A DNA stretch of 64,000 nt. Origin: a beta proteobacterium AAP51. Its GTDB lineage: Bacteria; Pseudomonadota; Gammaproteobacteria; Burkholderiales; Burkholderiaceae_C. The translations under genes and the position numbers were made by a program. The notes under the pieces are model-generated. The model had not been told where the DNA came from. It worked only from the letters and a program-made list of their open reading frames with translations, and made no database searches. The stretch is taken from positions 113,813 through 177,812 of the forward strand of contig LJHT01000058.1 in the NCBI GenBank assembly GCA_001295905.1. Direction: 5' to 3'. The first letter of the stretch is position 1; each line of letters starts with the position of its first letter. Shown one piece after another: positions 6,454-15,445 of the stretch.

Positions 6454-9147
6454 ATGACATCGCCCTTCGGCACACTGCGTGGCCATGCGGCCCCACCTTT
6501 GCAATCGCCCTGCACGACCGTTTGCTGCCGTGGCGGGCGCTTGGCGGCCCCCGGGCGTGGCAGGCTGCCCGTGACGCTCGTGTGCGCCTGGGCCTTGGCC
6601 CTTGCTGCCTGCGGTGGTGGCGGTGGCGCCGCGGACGCGGGCGGCCCGGCCGCTGCCAACGCCGCCACGGCAGCCGGGGCCACGTCTGCGGGCGCGGCGG
6701 CACCGGCCACCGCCAACCCGGCCCCTGTGTCGTCACCGGTGCCGGCCCCCGTGCCATCACCTGTGCCGCCACCCATACCGGCCCCAGGCCTTGCCGTGGC
6801 TGGCAGCGCGGCCGAGCCGGCAGGCGGGGACACCACCGCGCTGGAGTTCAGCTTCGACCTGGCCCAGGCCCGCAGCACCAGCGCCGGCATCTACGCCGCC
6901 GATGGCCGCCTGCTGCGCACGCTGTGGCGCGGCGAACGCCTGCCGCCGGGCCGCCATGTGCGCCGCTGGGACCTGCAGATGGACGACGGCAGCCCTGCGC
7001 CGGCGGCCGAGGTCACGGTGCGCGTGATGCACCACGACGTGCAGTACCGCTGGCAGGGCGTGGTGGGCAACACCTCGGCGCGGGCAGGGCAGATGCCTTT
7101 CCGTTCGTTCATGCCGCCGGCCAGCCTGGCGGCCGACGGGCGCCAGCTGCACATCGGGCTGGGCTACAACGAAGGCCAATCGGCCGTCACCGGGCTGAAC
7201 ACCGAAGACCCGCAGCGCCCGGCCCCTGCCGTGCAGCACCGCGACCCCTTCATCGGCATCGGGCTGGTGGCCAGTGACGGCACCGCCCTCTACATGGCGC
7301 AGACCGGGGGTCTCAGCAAGCAGGGCTTCGTTTTCGCGCGGCGCCTGGCCGACGCGCAGCCCGTGGCTTTCACACAGGGTCAGGCGCTGTGTCTCAACGT
7401 GTGGGCCGGCACGACACGCTGCTACCCCGACCAGCACTACCCCAGCGTGCTGGGCTGGCGCCCCGAGGGCGAGCCCCTGCCCACCGGGCTGGCCGTGCAG
7501 CGCGGCGGCGTCTTGCTGGCGCTGGCCTACGCCAGCGAACAACGCGTGCGCGTGTTCCACAAACACAGCGGTGTGCTGCTGGCGCAGTGGGCCGCACCGC
7601 TGTCGCGCGACGGGCAGAACCAGCTGGCCATGGGTGCCGATGGCGACCTCTGGCTGCTGGGCGAAGGGCGCGTGCTGCGCTACACCGACATCGCCGGCAC
7701 AGCGCGCATCGCAGGCAGCATCGAAGGCCTGGAGCAGCCGCTGGCCCTGGCCACCGACCCCCAGAACGCCGACGCCATCTGGGTGGCCGAGGGCGGTGCG
7801 GCCCAGCAGCTGCGCCGCTTCGGGCGCGGCGGTGTGGTGGAACGTGTGCTGGGGCAGCGCGGCGGCCTGGCCGGCGATGGCCGGGTGAGCGACGACCGCC
7901 TGTGTTTTGCCGGCCCGGGTGGCCGCGAACACACCGCGCTGGCGCTGGACGGCGCCGGCTTGCTGTGGGTGGCCGACACCTGCAACAACCGCCTGCAGCG
8001 CCTGGCCACCGACGGGCGCGCAGCCGCGCTGGCGGCTTCGGTGGCCTGGCTGCCGGCTTCCTACGTGACGGCGGTGGACAGCGCGCGGCCGCGGCGTGTC
8101 TTCGCCCACTTCATGGAATTCGAGGTGGACGCCGCGCTCACGGCCGAGGGCCAGCTGGGCTGGCGCCTGGTGCGCAACTGGCTGCCCGGGCTGCCGCCGG
8201 CGCTGCGCGACGAGCGCGCGGCCAACCTGCACTGGGGCGGCTTCCAAGCCGTGCACACGCTGGCCAATGGCCGCAGCTACGCGCAGATGAACGTGCAAGG
8301 CACACCGTGGCTGGTGGAACTGGCGCCCGAAGGCCGCGTGCTGGCGCGCCTGCGCCTGGCCCCCGAGGCTGGCGACACCCGCGCCCGCAGCCCCGAGGTG
8401 ATGCAGCCCGGCGGCGACCTGCACCACGCGGTGGATGAAGGCGCACACCAGCTGGTGATGCGCAGGCGCCTAGAGGGCTACGCTGCCGATGGCACGCCGC
8501 GCTGGGCCGCGCAGGCCACCGTGCTGGCGCGCCTGCCCAAGACCGCGAACACGCCGCACCACCGCATGGGTTCGTTCGCCGGGCTGATGGGGCCGCGCTG
8601 GCCGGTCACGGCCTCGGGGCTGGTGCTCAGCTTCAACGCTTCGGTCGAGGACCGCGAAGGTTTCCATCTCGGGGCCGTGCCCGTGGACGGCGCCGCCTGG
8701 TCCTGGCAGGCCAGCCCCAGCGGCGCGATGGATGGCCGCGGCAGCTTCCAGCAAAGGGCCAGTGATGCGCGCATCGAGTACGGCGGCAACGTGGTGATGA
8801 CGGCCGGGCGTGCCGTGGTCTACGGCTACCACGGCGAGTTCTACACCGACCTGAGCAACGGCCGTGTGGGACAGGCCAACCAGTTCATGCACTTCCTCGA
8901 CAACGGGCTCTTCGTGGGCCAGTTCGGACGCCCCAGCACGGTGGACGCCCCCGACGCCGCGCCCGCGCCCGGCCGCAGCGGCAATGCCTTCAGCCCCTGG
9001 CTGGTGCAGAGCGAGGGGCGCACGCTGCTGTACCACAACGACGAATCGTCCTGGGGCGGCGTGCACCGCTGGGAGCTGCAGGGCCTGGACGGCATCACCG
9101 AGCTGCGTGCCAGCGGCACGCGCGGCAGCCGTCTCACCTTGCGCTGA
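6454..9147 (+). CDS. Large beta-propeller lipoprotein with FlgD-like Ig domain
   Basis: 897 residues from ATG 6454. The N-terminus has a long basic leader and a lipobox (ALALAACGGGGG), then a low-complexity Ala/Pro linker (PVPAPVPSPVPPPIPAP). Next comes a segment like FlgD-type Ig domains (about 130-195: STSAGIYAADGRLLRTLWRG..PPGRH.RRWD), and then a long repetitive beta region with NHL/propeller features such as ALALDGAGLLWVADTCNNRL. It is probably a surface or periplasmic lipoprotein. The substrate is unknown; nothing catalytic is recognisable. It ends convergent with the WcaI-like gene, 47 bases apart. A lipoprotein with the same GGGG-plus-Pro start begins at the far end of the window. Confidence 0.7.
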   Translation: MTSPFGTLRGHAAPPLQSPCTTVCCRGGRLAAPGRGRLPVTLVCAWALALAACGGGGGAADAGGPAAANAATAAGATSAGAAAPATANPAPVSSPVPAPVPSPVPPPIPAPGLAVAGSAAEPAGGDTTALEFSFDLAQARSTSAGIYAADGRLLRTLWRGERLPPGRHVRRWDLQMDDGSPAPAAEVTVRVMHHDVQYRWQGVVGNTSARAGQMPFRSFMPPASLAADGRQLHIGLGYNEGQSAVTGLNTEDPQRPAPAVQHRDPFIGIGLVASDGTALYMAQTGGLSKQGFVFARRLADAQPVAFTQGQALCLNVWAGTTRCYPDQHYPSVLGWRPEGEPLPTGLAVQRGGVLLALAYASEQRVRVFHKHSGVLLAQWAAPLSRDGQNQLAMGADGDLWLLGEGRVLRYTDIAGTARIAGSIEGLEQPLALATDPQNADAIWVAEGGAAQQLRRFGRGGVVERVLGQRGGLAGDGRVSDDRLCFAGPGGREHTALALDGAGLLWVADTCNNRLQRLATDGRAAALAASVAWLPASYVTAVDSARPRRVFAHFMEFEVDAALTAEGQLGWRLVRNWLPGLPPALRDERAANLHWGGFQAVHTLANGRSYAQMNVQGTPWLVELAPEGRVLARLRLAPEAGDTRARSPEVMQPGGDLHHAVDEGAHQLVMRRRLEGYAADGTPRWAAQATVLARLPKTANTPHHRMGSFAGLMGPRWPVTASGLVLSFNASVEDREGFHLGAVPVDGAAWSWQASPSGAMDGRGSFQQRASDARIEYGGNVVMTAGRAVVYGYHGEFYTDLSNGRVGQANQFMHFLDNGLFVGQFGRPSTVDAPDAAPAPGRSGNAFSPWLVQSEGRTLLYHNDESSWGGVHRWELQGLDGITELRASGTRGSRLTLR

Positions 9148-9194
9148 AGACGCCGCGCTGAAGTCGCTGCGCGCGGCGCGGTGCAGCGCGGCCC

Positions 9195-10475
9195 TCAGGC
9201 TTCGGCTTGTGCGGCCGGCATCTCGGGCAGCAGCGGCGCTTCGCCTGCCAGGGCCTGCAGGTCGGCATGCAGGTCGTCCATCAAGGCCTGGGCGCCGAGC
9301 CGGGTCAGCGCCAGCTGGCGTGCGGCCTGCCCCATCTGCTGGCGTGCGGCCTCGTCGTCACACAGCGCCGTGATGGCCGCGGCGAAGCCGGCGGCCGACT
9401 CCGGCTCGACGCGCAGGCCGCAATGCCGCACCAGGCCGGCGATCTCGCTAGTGGCGTCCACGCCGGCCACCACCGGCCGGCCGCTGGCCAGCATGCCGCC
9501 CAGCTTGGAGGGCAGCACCAGATCGGCGGCGTCGCGCACCTGGGGCAGCAGGTGCACGTCGGCCAGGGCCAGCAGGGCGCCCAGCTCGTGGGCGGGCCGC
9601 AGGTCCAGGAAGCGCAGCTGCGGCAGGCCGGCGCCGGCGGCTTCGAGGGCGGGGCGCACCTCGCCCTCGCCGCACAGCAGCATCACGATGTCTTCGCGGT
9701 GGCGCAGCTGCTGCGCGGCTTCCACCAGCACGCCCAGGCCCTGCTTGCGGTTCATGGTGCCCGAGAACAGCACCACCTTCTGGCCGGGCGCGATGCCCAG
9801 GCCCAGGCGCAGCGCCTCGGCCGCAGGGCCCTGGCGCACGGGGTCGATGTCGCCCAGGTCCACCCAGTTGGGAAGCAGGCTGCTGTGCTGCAGCTTCACG
9901 CCCTTGCAGGCCAGCTGCCGCAGCATGCGCCGCGAGATGGTGGACACATGGTCGAAGGCGCCCAGCAGCGCGCGTTCGGCCAGCAGGCTGGCGCGCTGCA
10001 GGCGCTGGCCGCGCAGCAGGCCCATCTTGAACGCGGCGTCGAGTTCCAGGTCTTGCACGTGCAGCCAGGCCTTGGCGCCGGCCAGGCGCGCGGCCAGCCA
10101 GGCCAGTGGCGCGCACAGGGTGGAAGGGGCCACCGCAAAGACCACGGCCGGGCGCCAGAAAAGCGCCAGCCACAACAGCACCGGCAAGCAGCACAGCGCG
10201 AAGCTGGCCTGGTGCAGCAGGCGGCGCAGACCCGTGGGCCGGCCCGGCACCCACAGGGGGCAGCGGTAGACCGTGAGACCGGGCTGGCTGCGGTCGACGC
10301 TGTAGCGGCCGCTGGAGTGGCCGGCGCCCACGCGCCAGGCCGGGTAGTGCGGTGGCGCGCACACCACCGCCACTTCATGCCCGCGTGCCACCAGGCCGGC
10401 GGCCATCTCGCCCGAGTACTTGCCGATGCCCGTCAGCTCGGGGCTGAAGTTCAGGCTGAGCAAGAGGAGTTTCAT
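9195..10475 (-). CDS. wcaI: WcaI-type glycosyltransferase (GT4)
   Basis: 426-residue GT-B glycosyltransferase. The N-terminus MKLLLLSLNFSPELTGIGKYSGEMAAGLVARGHEV and the following VVCAPPHYPAW and VYRCPLWVP are typical of WcaI/colanic-acid-type enzymes. Further motifs are HVQDLELDAAFKMG, LFSGTMNRKQGLGVL and SKLGGMLASGRPVVAG, the last holding the GT4 nucleotide-sugar site region. It should transfer a sugar from a nucleotide donor to the growing lipid-linked repeat unit on the cytoplasmic face. It is the last gene of the long minus-strand array, 174 bases after the BY-kinase-like gene, so it may have its own promoter. Donor and linkage cannot be read from sequence. Confidence 0.85.
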   Translation of the reverse strand: MKLLLLSLNFSPELTGIGKYSGEMAAGLVARGHEVAVVCAPPHYPAWRVGAGHSSGRYSVDRSQPGLTVYRCPLWVPGRPTGLRRLLHQASFALCCLPVLLWLALFWRPAVVFAVAPSTLCAPLAWLAARLAGAKAWLHVQDLELDAAFKMGLLRGQRLQRASLLAERALLGAFDHVSTISRRMLRQLACKGVKLQHSSLLPNWVDLGDIDPVRQGPAAEALRLGLGIAPGQKVVLFSGTMNRKQGLGVLVEAAQQLRHREDIVMLLCGEGEVRPALEAAGAGLPQLRFLDLRPAHELGALLALADVHLLPQVRDAADLVLPSKLGGMLASGRPVVAGVDATSEIAGLVRHCGLRVEPESAAGFAAAITALCDDEAARQQMGQAARQLALTRLGAQALMDDLHADLQALAGEAPLLPEMPAAQAEA

Positions 10476-10649
10476 GACGCGAGCCTCGGCGAGAAGGAAG
10501 ATTTGGACAGCGTCAAGGTTGACGCCGCGCCGTGACCTCGCCGTGTCCCTGCGGGGCTGCTGCTCTAGTCCGTTCAGGCTGTGTCGCGACGCCTCGGTGC
10601 GCGAGTGGGGCGCTGGCCCCGGGGCCCGGTCTGTGGACCCTGGGGCGTT

Positions 10650-11519
10650 TCAGCCCGGCCCGTTGCCGCGCCGCCGCCACCACCTGCCGCGCCCGGGTTC
10701 GCGCGCCTGCGGCTGCTTGCGCGCCAGCACCGAACCCACCAGGTTGTAGGGCGCCAGCAGCTGGTTGGCAGCTTCCACGTCGGCCACCGAGGTGCCGTGC
10801 TCTTCCGCCACCAGCAGGTGGGTGTCGGCCAAGGGCAGCAGTGAGAGGGCGTCGGCCGTGTCCAGCAGGGGCGGCAGGTCGATGATGACGATGCGGTCGG
10901 CGTAGCGCTGCTTCAGTTCCTGGCTCAGGCGTTGCATGGCGCGCGTGGCCAGCAGTTCGGCCGTGCCGTGCCCGCTGACCTGCCCGCCCGGCAGGAACAC
11001 GAAACGTGGCAGGCCCGGGTTCAGCAGCAGTTCGTCCAGCGGCAGACCCTGGCTCAGGTGTTCACCCAGGCCCGGCGCACCGCTCAGGCCCATGGTGGCC
11101 TGCAGGCCCTGGCCGGTGAGGTCGGCATCCACCAGCAGCACGGTGCGGTCGAGTTCGGCCGCCACGGCCAGCGCCAGGTTCAAGGCGGTGAGGCTCTTGC
11201 CGGGCAGGGCGCGGGGGCTGGTCACGGCCAGCAGCGTGTGGCCGTCGGCCTGCAGGCGCTGCAGCAGCTGGCTGCGCAGGCGCTTGAAGGTTTCGGCCAG
11301 GTCCGAGCGGTCGGGGCGCACCACGCCCGGCGTGCGTTGCAGGCGCTCCAGCAGCCCGGGCACCACGCGGGTGGCGGTGTAGGCGATGGCCAGCGGGCCC
11401 GCGCGCTGGCTGTCTTTCAAGGCCTGTGCGTCCTCGGCCCTCTCGGCGATTTCGGCGGTTTCAGCGGTCTCAGCAGCCACCGGCAGGGGGCTGCGCAGGG
11501 GTTTCAAGCTCGGCGGCAT
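10650..11519 (-). CDS. BY-kinase-like P-loop protein with altered Walker A
   Basis: 289 residues of the CpsD/CapB/EpsG ATPase family, which partners Wzz-type proteins to control polysaccharide chain length. The family marks are LAETFKRLRSQL before the P-loop, Walker A' VLLVDADLTGQGL (about 127-139), GLGEHLSQGLPLDELL, VFLPGGQ, and Walker B IVIIDLPPLLDTADA (about 209). Walker A is odd: TSPRALPGKS (100-109) where the family usually has a TSPxPGEGKS pattern. The C-terminus is basic (RWWRRRG) and has no tyrosine cluster, so autophosphorylation as in classical BY-kinases is doubtful. Residues 15-30 are a short Ala-Glu repeat (AAETAETAEIAERAED). It lies 3 bases after the Wzz gene. Confidence 0.85.
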   Translation of the reverse strand: MPPSLKPLRSPLPVAAETAETAEIAERAEDAQALKDSQRAGPLAIAYTATRVVPGLLERLQRTPGVVRPDRSDLAETFKRLRSQLLQRLQADGHTLLAVTSPRALPGKSLTALNLALAVAAELDRTVLLVDADLTGQGLQATMGLSGAPGLGEHLSQGLPLDELLLNPGLPRFVFLPGGQVSGHGTAELLATRAMQRLSQELKQRYADRIVIIDLPPLLDTADALSLLPLADTHLLVAEEHGTSVADVEAANQLLAPYNLVGSVLARKQPQAREPGRGRWWRRRGNGPG

Positions 11520-11522
11520 GCT

Positions 11523-13352
11523 TCAGCCCCCCAGCCGCCGCAGCAGCCCGAAACCCGCCACGTCCAGCGGCATCACCAGCAGGTGAAAACTGGTGGCGGC
11601 CGCGCCCAGCAGCAGCGCTGCTGCCAGCACCGACAGCAGCCACACCCGCGCCCGCCTTTGTGCCGAGACCGGCAGCGGCTGCGCCGGCAGCACGGCCAGC
11701 ACCGGCACCTGCAGCACGCGCACGAGGTCGCGCGGACCGCTGATGCTGCGGTTCAGCGCTTCGCGCAGCGCCACGGCCAGCACCGCGCCGGCCAGGGCCA
11801 GCAGTACGCCAAAGGCCATGATCAGCTGCCGGTTGGGGCGGTGCGGGCGCTCGGGAAAGATGGGCGGCTCGATGACGGTGAAGCGCTCGGCCTTGCGGCT
11901 GCGCTCCAGCTGCTCGGCCACCTGCGCCTGCATGCTCTTGTCGCGCAGGTCGCGGAAGCGGGCGCGTGAGGATTCCAGGTCGCGCACCAGCTCCAGGTAC
12001 TGGCGCTCCACGTCGGGTGTTTGCGAGACGCGCTGGCTCATCTCGCCGATGCGGCGCTGCAGTTCGCGGCGTTCGGCGCGCAGCATCTCCAGCTGCGCTG
12101 CCGTGGTTTCCACCTGGGTGCGCAGCGCGATGTACACGGGGTTGTCGGGCCGGGCCACAGCGCGGGGCGTGCCCGGGTTGGCGGTGTCGGCACGCACCAC
12201 CAGCTCCAGTGCGTTGTAGGTGCGTTGCAGGCGCTGCACGTCGGGGTGGTCGTCGGCGTAGCGCTGGCGCAGGGCGGCCAGCTCCAGCTGCAGGCGGCGC
12301 AGGTCGCGTTCACGGTCGCCGGCGCCGGCTGCAGCCGGGGTGCCGGGTGCCGCAGCGCGGCCTTCGCTGCCGGCCGCCGGGCCGGTTTGGCTGCGCAGCG
12401 TTTCTATCTCCCGCTTCAGGCGCCGCACATCGGGGTGGCTGTCGCTGTATTGCGCCTGAGCGCTGGTCAGCTGCAGCTGCAGGGCGCGCAGGCGGTCGTC
12501 GGGTTCCAGCAGCGCGGCACCGCCGCCGGCCAGCGGTGCCTGCGGCCGTGTTTCCAGAAGCTGAGCCTGCAGCTGCTGCTGGCGGTCGGTGAGGAAGGCG
12601 AGCTCGCGCTCCACGCGCTGAAGCTCGAGTTCGCTGCGTTCGCTGGCCATCAGGTTGGACAAGGCCAGGTCGGGCGTGCGCCCCTGGTTGCGCCGCTTGA
12701 AGTCGGACAGCTGCTGCTCCACCTCCGAGATGTGCTGGCTGACGCGGGCCAGTTCTTCTTCCAGGAAGGAGGTGGTCTCCGCCGCTTTCTGCTGGCGGTT
12801 CTTGATGTTCTCGTTGAGGAAGAGCGTGGTCAGCTCGTTGGCGATCTTCTGCGCATTGGCCGCCACCTCGCTGTCGTAGCTGAGCGTGAAGGCGATGGTG
12901 GAACGCACGGGCGAGCCGGTGCGCCGGTCGGTCACTTCGGCGCTGATGGGCGTGAGGCGGATGTCGCGCCGCATGCGGTCGATGATCTCCTCGCTGGTCT
13001 CGCGCTCGCGGGCCTTGCCGTATAGGCCGTGGCGGTCCACGAGGTCGAGCAGGGTGGCCCGCGTCATCACCTGCTGGCTGATGACCTGGATGCGTTCGTC
13101 GGCATAGCTGGTGACGGTGGAGCGCACCATCTCCTGCGGAATCTCCTGCTCCTTGATAAGGATGGTGGCGGTGGAGCGGTACACCGCGGGCAGCAGCACG
13201 GCCACGGCCGTGCTCAGCGCCAGCAGCAGCAGCAGCACGCTGATGAACAGCAGCCGGCGCCGCCGCAGGATGCCGAGATAGTCGCCCAGCCGCCGCGCGT
13301 CCTCGGGGGCGCCGCTCCAGGCGGCAGGGGCTTCATCGCTGAAGGTGGACAT
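11523..13352 (-). CDS. Wzz/GNVR polysaccharide chain-length determinant
   Basis: About 609 residues from ATG 13352; another ATG three codons upstream (13361) is equally possible. An N-terminal Wzz domain (LGDYLGILRRRRLLFISVLLLLL with the first membrane helix, then YRSTATILIKEQEIPQEMV) leads into a long periplasmic coiled coil. Two similar heptad-type segments hold DSHPDVRRLKREI and DDHPDVQRLQRTY. A GNVR-like region with PDVERQYLELVRDLES, a second helix (IMAFGVLLALAGAVLAVAL) and a third near the C-terminus close the protein. Such proteins form inner-membrane oligomers that set polymer length and contact the Wza-type exporter. The kinase-like partner follows immediately; no kinase domain is fused to it. 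Confidence 0.9.
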   Translation of the reverse strand: MSTFSDEAPAAWSGAPEDARRLGDYLGILRRRRLLFISVLLLLLALSTAVAVLLPAVYRSTATILIKEQEIPQEMVRSTVTSYADERIQVISQQVMTRATLLDLVDRHGLYGKARERETSEEIIDRMRRDIRLTPISAEVTDRRTGSPVRSTIAFTLSYDSEVAANAQKIANELTTLFLNENIKNRQQKAAETTSFLEEELARVSQHISEVEQQLSDFKRRNQGRTPDLALSNLMASERSELELQRVERELAFLTDRQQQLQAQLLETRPQAPLAGGGAALLEPDDRLRALQLQLTSAQAQYSDSHPDVRRLKREIETLRSQTGPAAGSEGRAAAPGTPAAAGAGDRERDLRRLQLELAALRQRYADDHPDVQRLQRTYNALELVVRADTANPGTPRAVARPDNPVYIALRTQVETTAAQLEMLRAERRELQRRIGEMSQRVSQTPDVERQYLELVRDLESSRARFRDLRDKSMQAQVAEQLERSRKAERFTVIEPPIFPERPHRPNRQLIMAFGVLLALAGAVLAVALREALNRSISGPRDLVRVLQVPVLAVLPAQPLPVSAQRRARVWLLSVLAAALLLGAAATSFHLLVMPLDVAGFGLLRRLGG

Positions 13353-13463
13353 CGGTGGCATCCAGGGGCAGACAGGTGGGGAATGGCTTCAGTCGGGGCT
13401 TGGGTCGCGGCTTCAGTCGAGGCTTCGGTCGTGCAAGGGCTGGGCCCGCATAGTCAGGACGGC

Positions 13464-14735
13464 TCATTCCCCGACGGGCACTGTCGCACCCGGATATTGC
13501 AAACTGATGGAAAACACGTGCGAACGGGCCCTTGAATCCGGTGTGCTGCTGCGATAGCGGCGCGCCTGGGCCTGCAGCACCAGCGTCAGCGGCTCGCTGA
13601 AACGCCAGCGTGCATCGAGGTTCAGGCTGCGCAGCCGGGCCGGGGCCGCGGTGCCGGCGGGCGGCTCGGTGCGCGAGTCGTCCAGGCTCAGGCTGGCGCT
13701 CAGGGCTTCCGACCAGCTGCGCTCCAGGCCCAGCGACCAGCGGTCTTCCCGGTTCACGCCCAGCGGCCCCGGCGTCAAGGCGCGCGTGGCGCTGGCCGCC
13801 AGCGTGGTGGCCGGGTCCCAGCGCAGGTTGCCGCCGGCGCTGTACTGCAGTTGCTCGCGCCGGCGGGTGAGCCGGGTTTCGCTCACCTGAAAGGGCACGA
13901 TGCCGCTGCGGCAGAACTGCACCGGCAAGGGGCAGACCAGGCCGCGCAGCGTGAAGTCCTGGCCCGTGCGTGATTGCGCCACGGCCAGGTTGAGGCTGGC
14001 GCGTTCCGAGAGCGCGTGGGTGGCGCCCAGGCGCAGGCTGTCGATCTGGATGCGGGTGTCGCTGTCCTGCAGCCGTTGCCGGGTCTGCTGCAGGCTGGCG
14101 CTGAGGCTGGTGGTCTCGGTCCAGGCGTAGCGCAGCGCGGTGCTGGCGGTGGCCACAGCAAAGCTGCGCGCCGGTGTGTTGGCGCTGGGGTTCAGGGCCG
14201 GGCTGTTGGATGTGCTCAGGGGGGTGCTCAGGCGCGTGTCCGTGAGGCCGGCCGACACTTCGGCAGACAGGCGTTCGTCCAGTGCATACGACCACGACAA
14301 GCCCCCTGCCACCACGCTCTGTTCAGCGCGCCCCAGCGCGACTTCGCCCGCCGTGGCCAGGCCGTCCAGCGGGCGTTCGCGGCGGTAGGACAGGTCACCC
14401 TGCCAGACCTGGCGTTCCAGCGCGAGGCGCTGGCGCAGGGCCAGGCGGCCCAGGCCGGTGGTGTCGTCGGCCGCCGGGCGCTCGCTGCGGCCCTGGCTGA
14501 GCACGAGTTCGGCCTCGGCACCGGTTTCGGCGCTGTCGGCGCGCCGTGCCAGGCTGGCGCGCAAGGCCCACTGCAAGGTGGTCAGCGCGGCCGGTGCGGT
14601 GCTGGCCAGGCCCGGGTTGCTGTCGTGGCGCAGCAGGGCTTCGGTGCCGCGCTGGGCCGTCCAGCCCTGGGCCGCAGCCCCGGCGGGCAGGCAGGCCGCG
14701 GCCGCCAGCAGCACGCGGCACAGCGGCCGGTTCAC
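13464..14735 (-). CDS. Outer-membrane beta-barrel protein of the polysaccharide locus (EpsL/TIGR03016-like)
   Basis: 423 residues from GTG 14735, which overlaps the stop of the export-lipoprotein gene (GTGA). The start was chosen for the signal peptide VNRPLCRVLLAAAACLPAGAAAQG; the frame stays open upstream, but that part is the other strand of the export gene. The mature part begins TAQRGTEALLRHDSNPGLAS and is made of alternating amphipathic strands with repeated SLSLDDSRTE- and LNLAVAQSRTG-like hairpins, as in large outer-membrane barrels of exosortase-linked polysaccharide loci. The probable role is passage or surface retention of the polymer. EpsL and TIGR03016 types cannot be told apart by eye. 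Confidence 0.7.
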   Translation of the reverse strand: MNRPLCRVLLAAAACLPAGAAAQGWTAQRGTEALLRHDSNPGLASTAPAALTTLQWALRASLARRADSAETGAEAELVLSQGRSERPAADDTTGLGRLALRQRLALERQVWQGDLSYRRERPLDGLATAGEVALGRAEQSVVAGGLSWSYALDERLSAEVSAGLTDTRLSTPLSTSNSPALNPSANTPARSFAVATASTALRYAWTETTSLSASLQQTRQRLQDSDTRIQIDSLRLGATHALSERASLNLAVAQSRTGQDFTLRGLVCPLPVQFCRSGIVPFQVSETRLTRRREQLQYSAGGNLRWDPATTLAASATRALTPGPLGVNREDRWSLGLERSWSEALSASLSLDDSRTEPPAGTAAPARLRSLNLDARWRFSEPLTLVLQAQARRYRSSTPDSRARSHVFSISLQYPGATVPVGE

Positions 14736-15445
14736 GGCACCAGCACCACGTCTCCGCTGCGCAGCTGGATGTTCTGGGCCAGTGCTTCGCCTTTGCGCAG
14801 CTTGCGATAGTCGAAGGGGATGGACACCTGCCGGCCGCCTTCGCGCCGGATGATGCGGATCTCGCGGTCGTCGGCGAACGGCGTCATGCCGCCCGCCAGG
14901 CTGAGGGCCTGCAGCACGTCGATGGTGCGCCCGAGGGCGAAGTCGCCGGGCCGGTTGACGCGCCCGATGACGTAGATGCGGTAGCTGGCCACCCGCACCA
15001 CCGACACCGTGACCTCGGCGTCGGGCACGAAGCGCACCAGGCGCCGCACGATCTCGTCGCGCACCTGCGTGGCCGTGAGGCCGGCGACGGCGATCTCGCC
15101 CACCAGCGGGAAAGAGATGCCGCCGTCCGGGCGCACCAGCACCGTGGACTTCAGCGTCTCGTCTTTCCACACCGAGATTTCCAGCCCGTCTTCGGGGCCG
15201 ATGCGGTAGGCGGGGTCGGCCGGGGCGGCGGCGTTGGCTGCGTCGGCCGCGCGGGTGGCGCTGCCGGGCGCTGCACCCCAGGGCAGTGGGGCGGCGCCGC
15301 CGGCCACGGTGTCGGCCGGGGGTGCAGGCGGGGCCAGGAAGGAGGGCAGCTCCAGCCCTGCGCAACCCGCCAGCCCTGGGCCCAGCAGCACCGCGAGGCC
15401 TGCCGCCCACGCTGCCCGTGCGCGGGAAACCGGCTGCTCACTCAC
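14732..15445 (-). CDS. Wza-type polysaccharide export lipoprotein
   Basis: 237 residues from GTG 15445, which overlaps the upstream stop by 8 bases; an ATG at 15487 is an alternative. It has a lipobox (GPGLAGC), a Pro/Ala linker, then the Poly_export domain (YRIGPEDGLEISVWKDETL, VLVRPDGGISFPLVGEI, GLTATQVRDEI) and a SLBB domain (YRIYVIGRVNRPGDFAL, IDVLQALSLAGGMTPFAD). It ends RSGDVVLVP. Proteins of this kind multimerise in the outer membrane as the exit channel for exopolysaccharide. At 237 residues it is shorter than Escherichia coli Wza and lacks an obvious C-terminal amphipathic helix, like the EpsE/PEP-CTERM-type exporters. Confidence 0.9.
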   Translation of the reverse strand: MSEQPVSRARAAWAAGLAVLLGPGLAGCAGLELPSFLAPPAPPADTVAGGAAPLPWGAAPGSATRAADAANAAAPADPAYRIGPEDGLEISVWKDETLKSTVLVRPDGGISFPLVGEIAVAGLTATQVRDEIVRRLVRFVPDAEVTVSVVRVASYRIYVIGRVNRPGDFALGRTIDVLQALSLAGGMTPFADDREIRIIRREGGRQVSIPFDYRKLRKGEALAQNIQLRSGDVVLVP

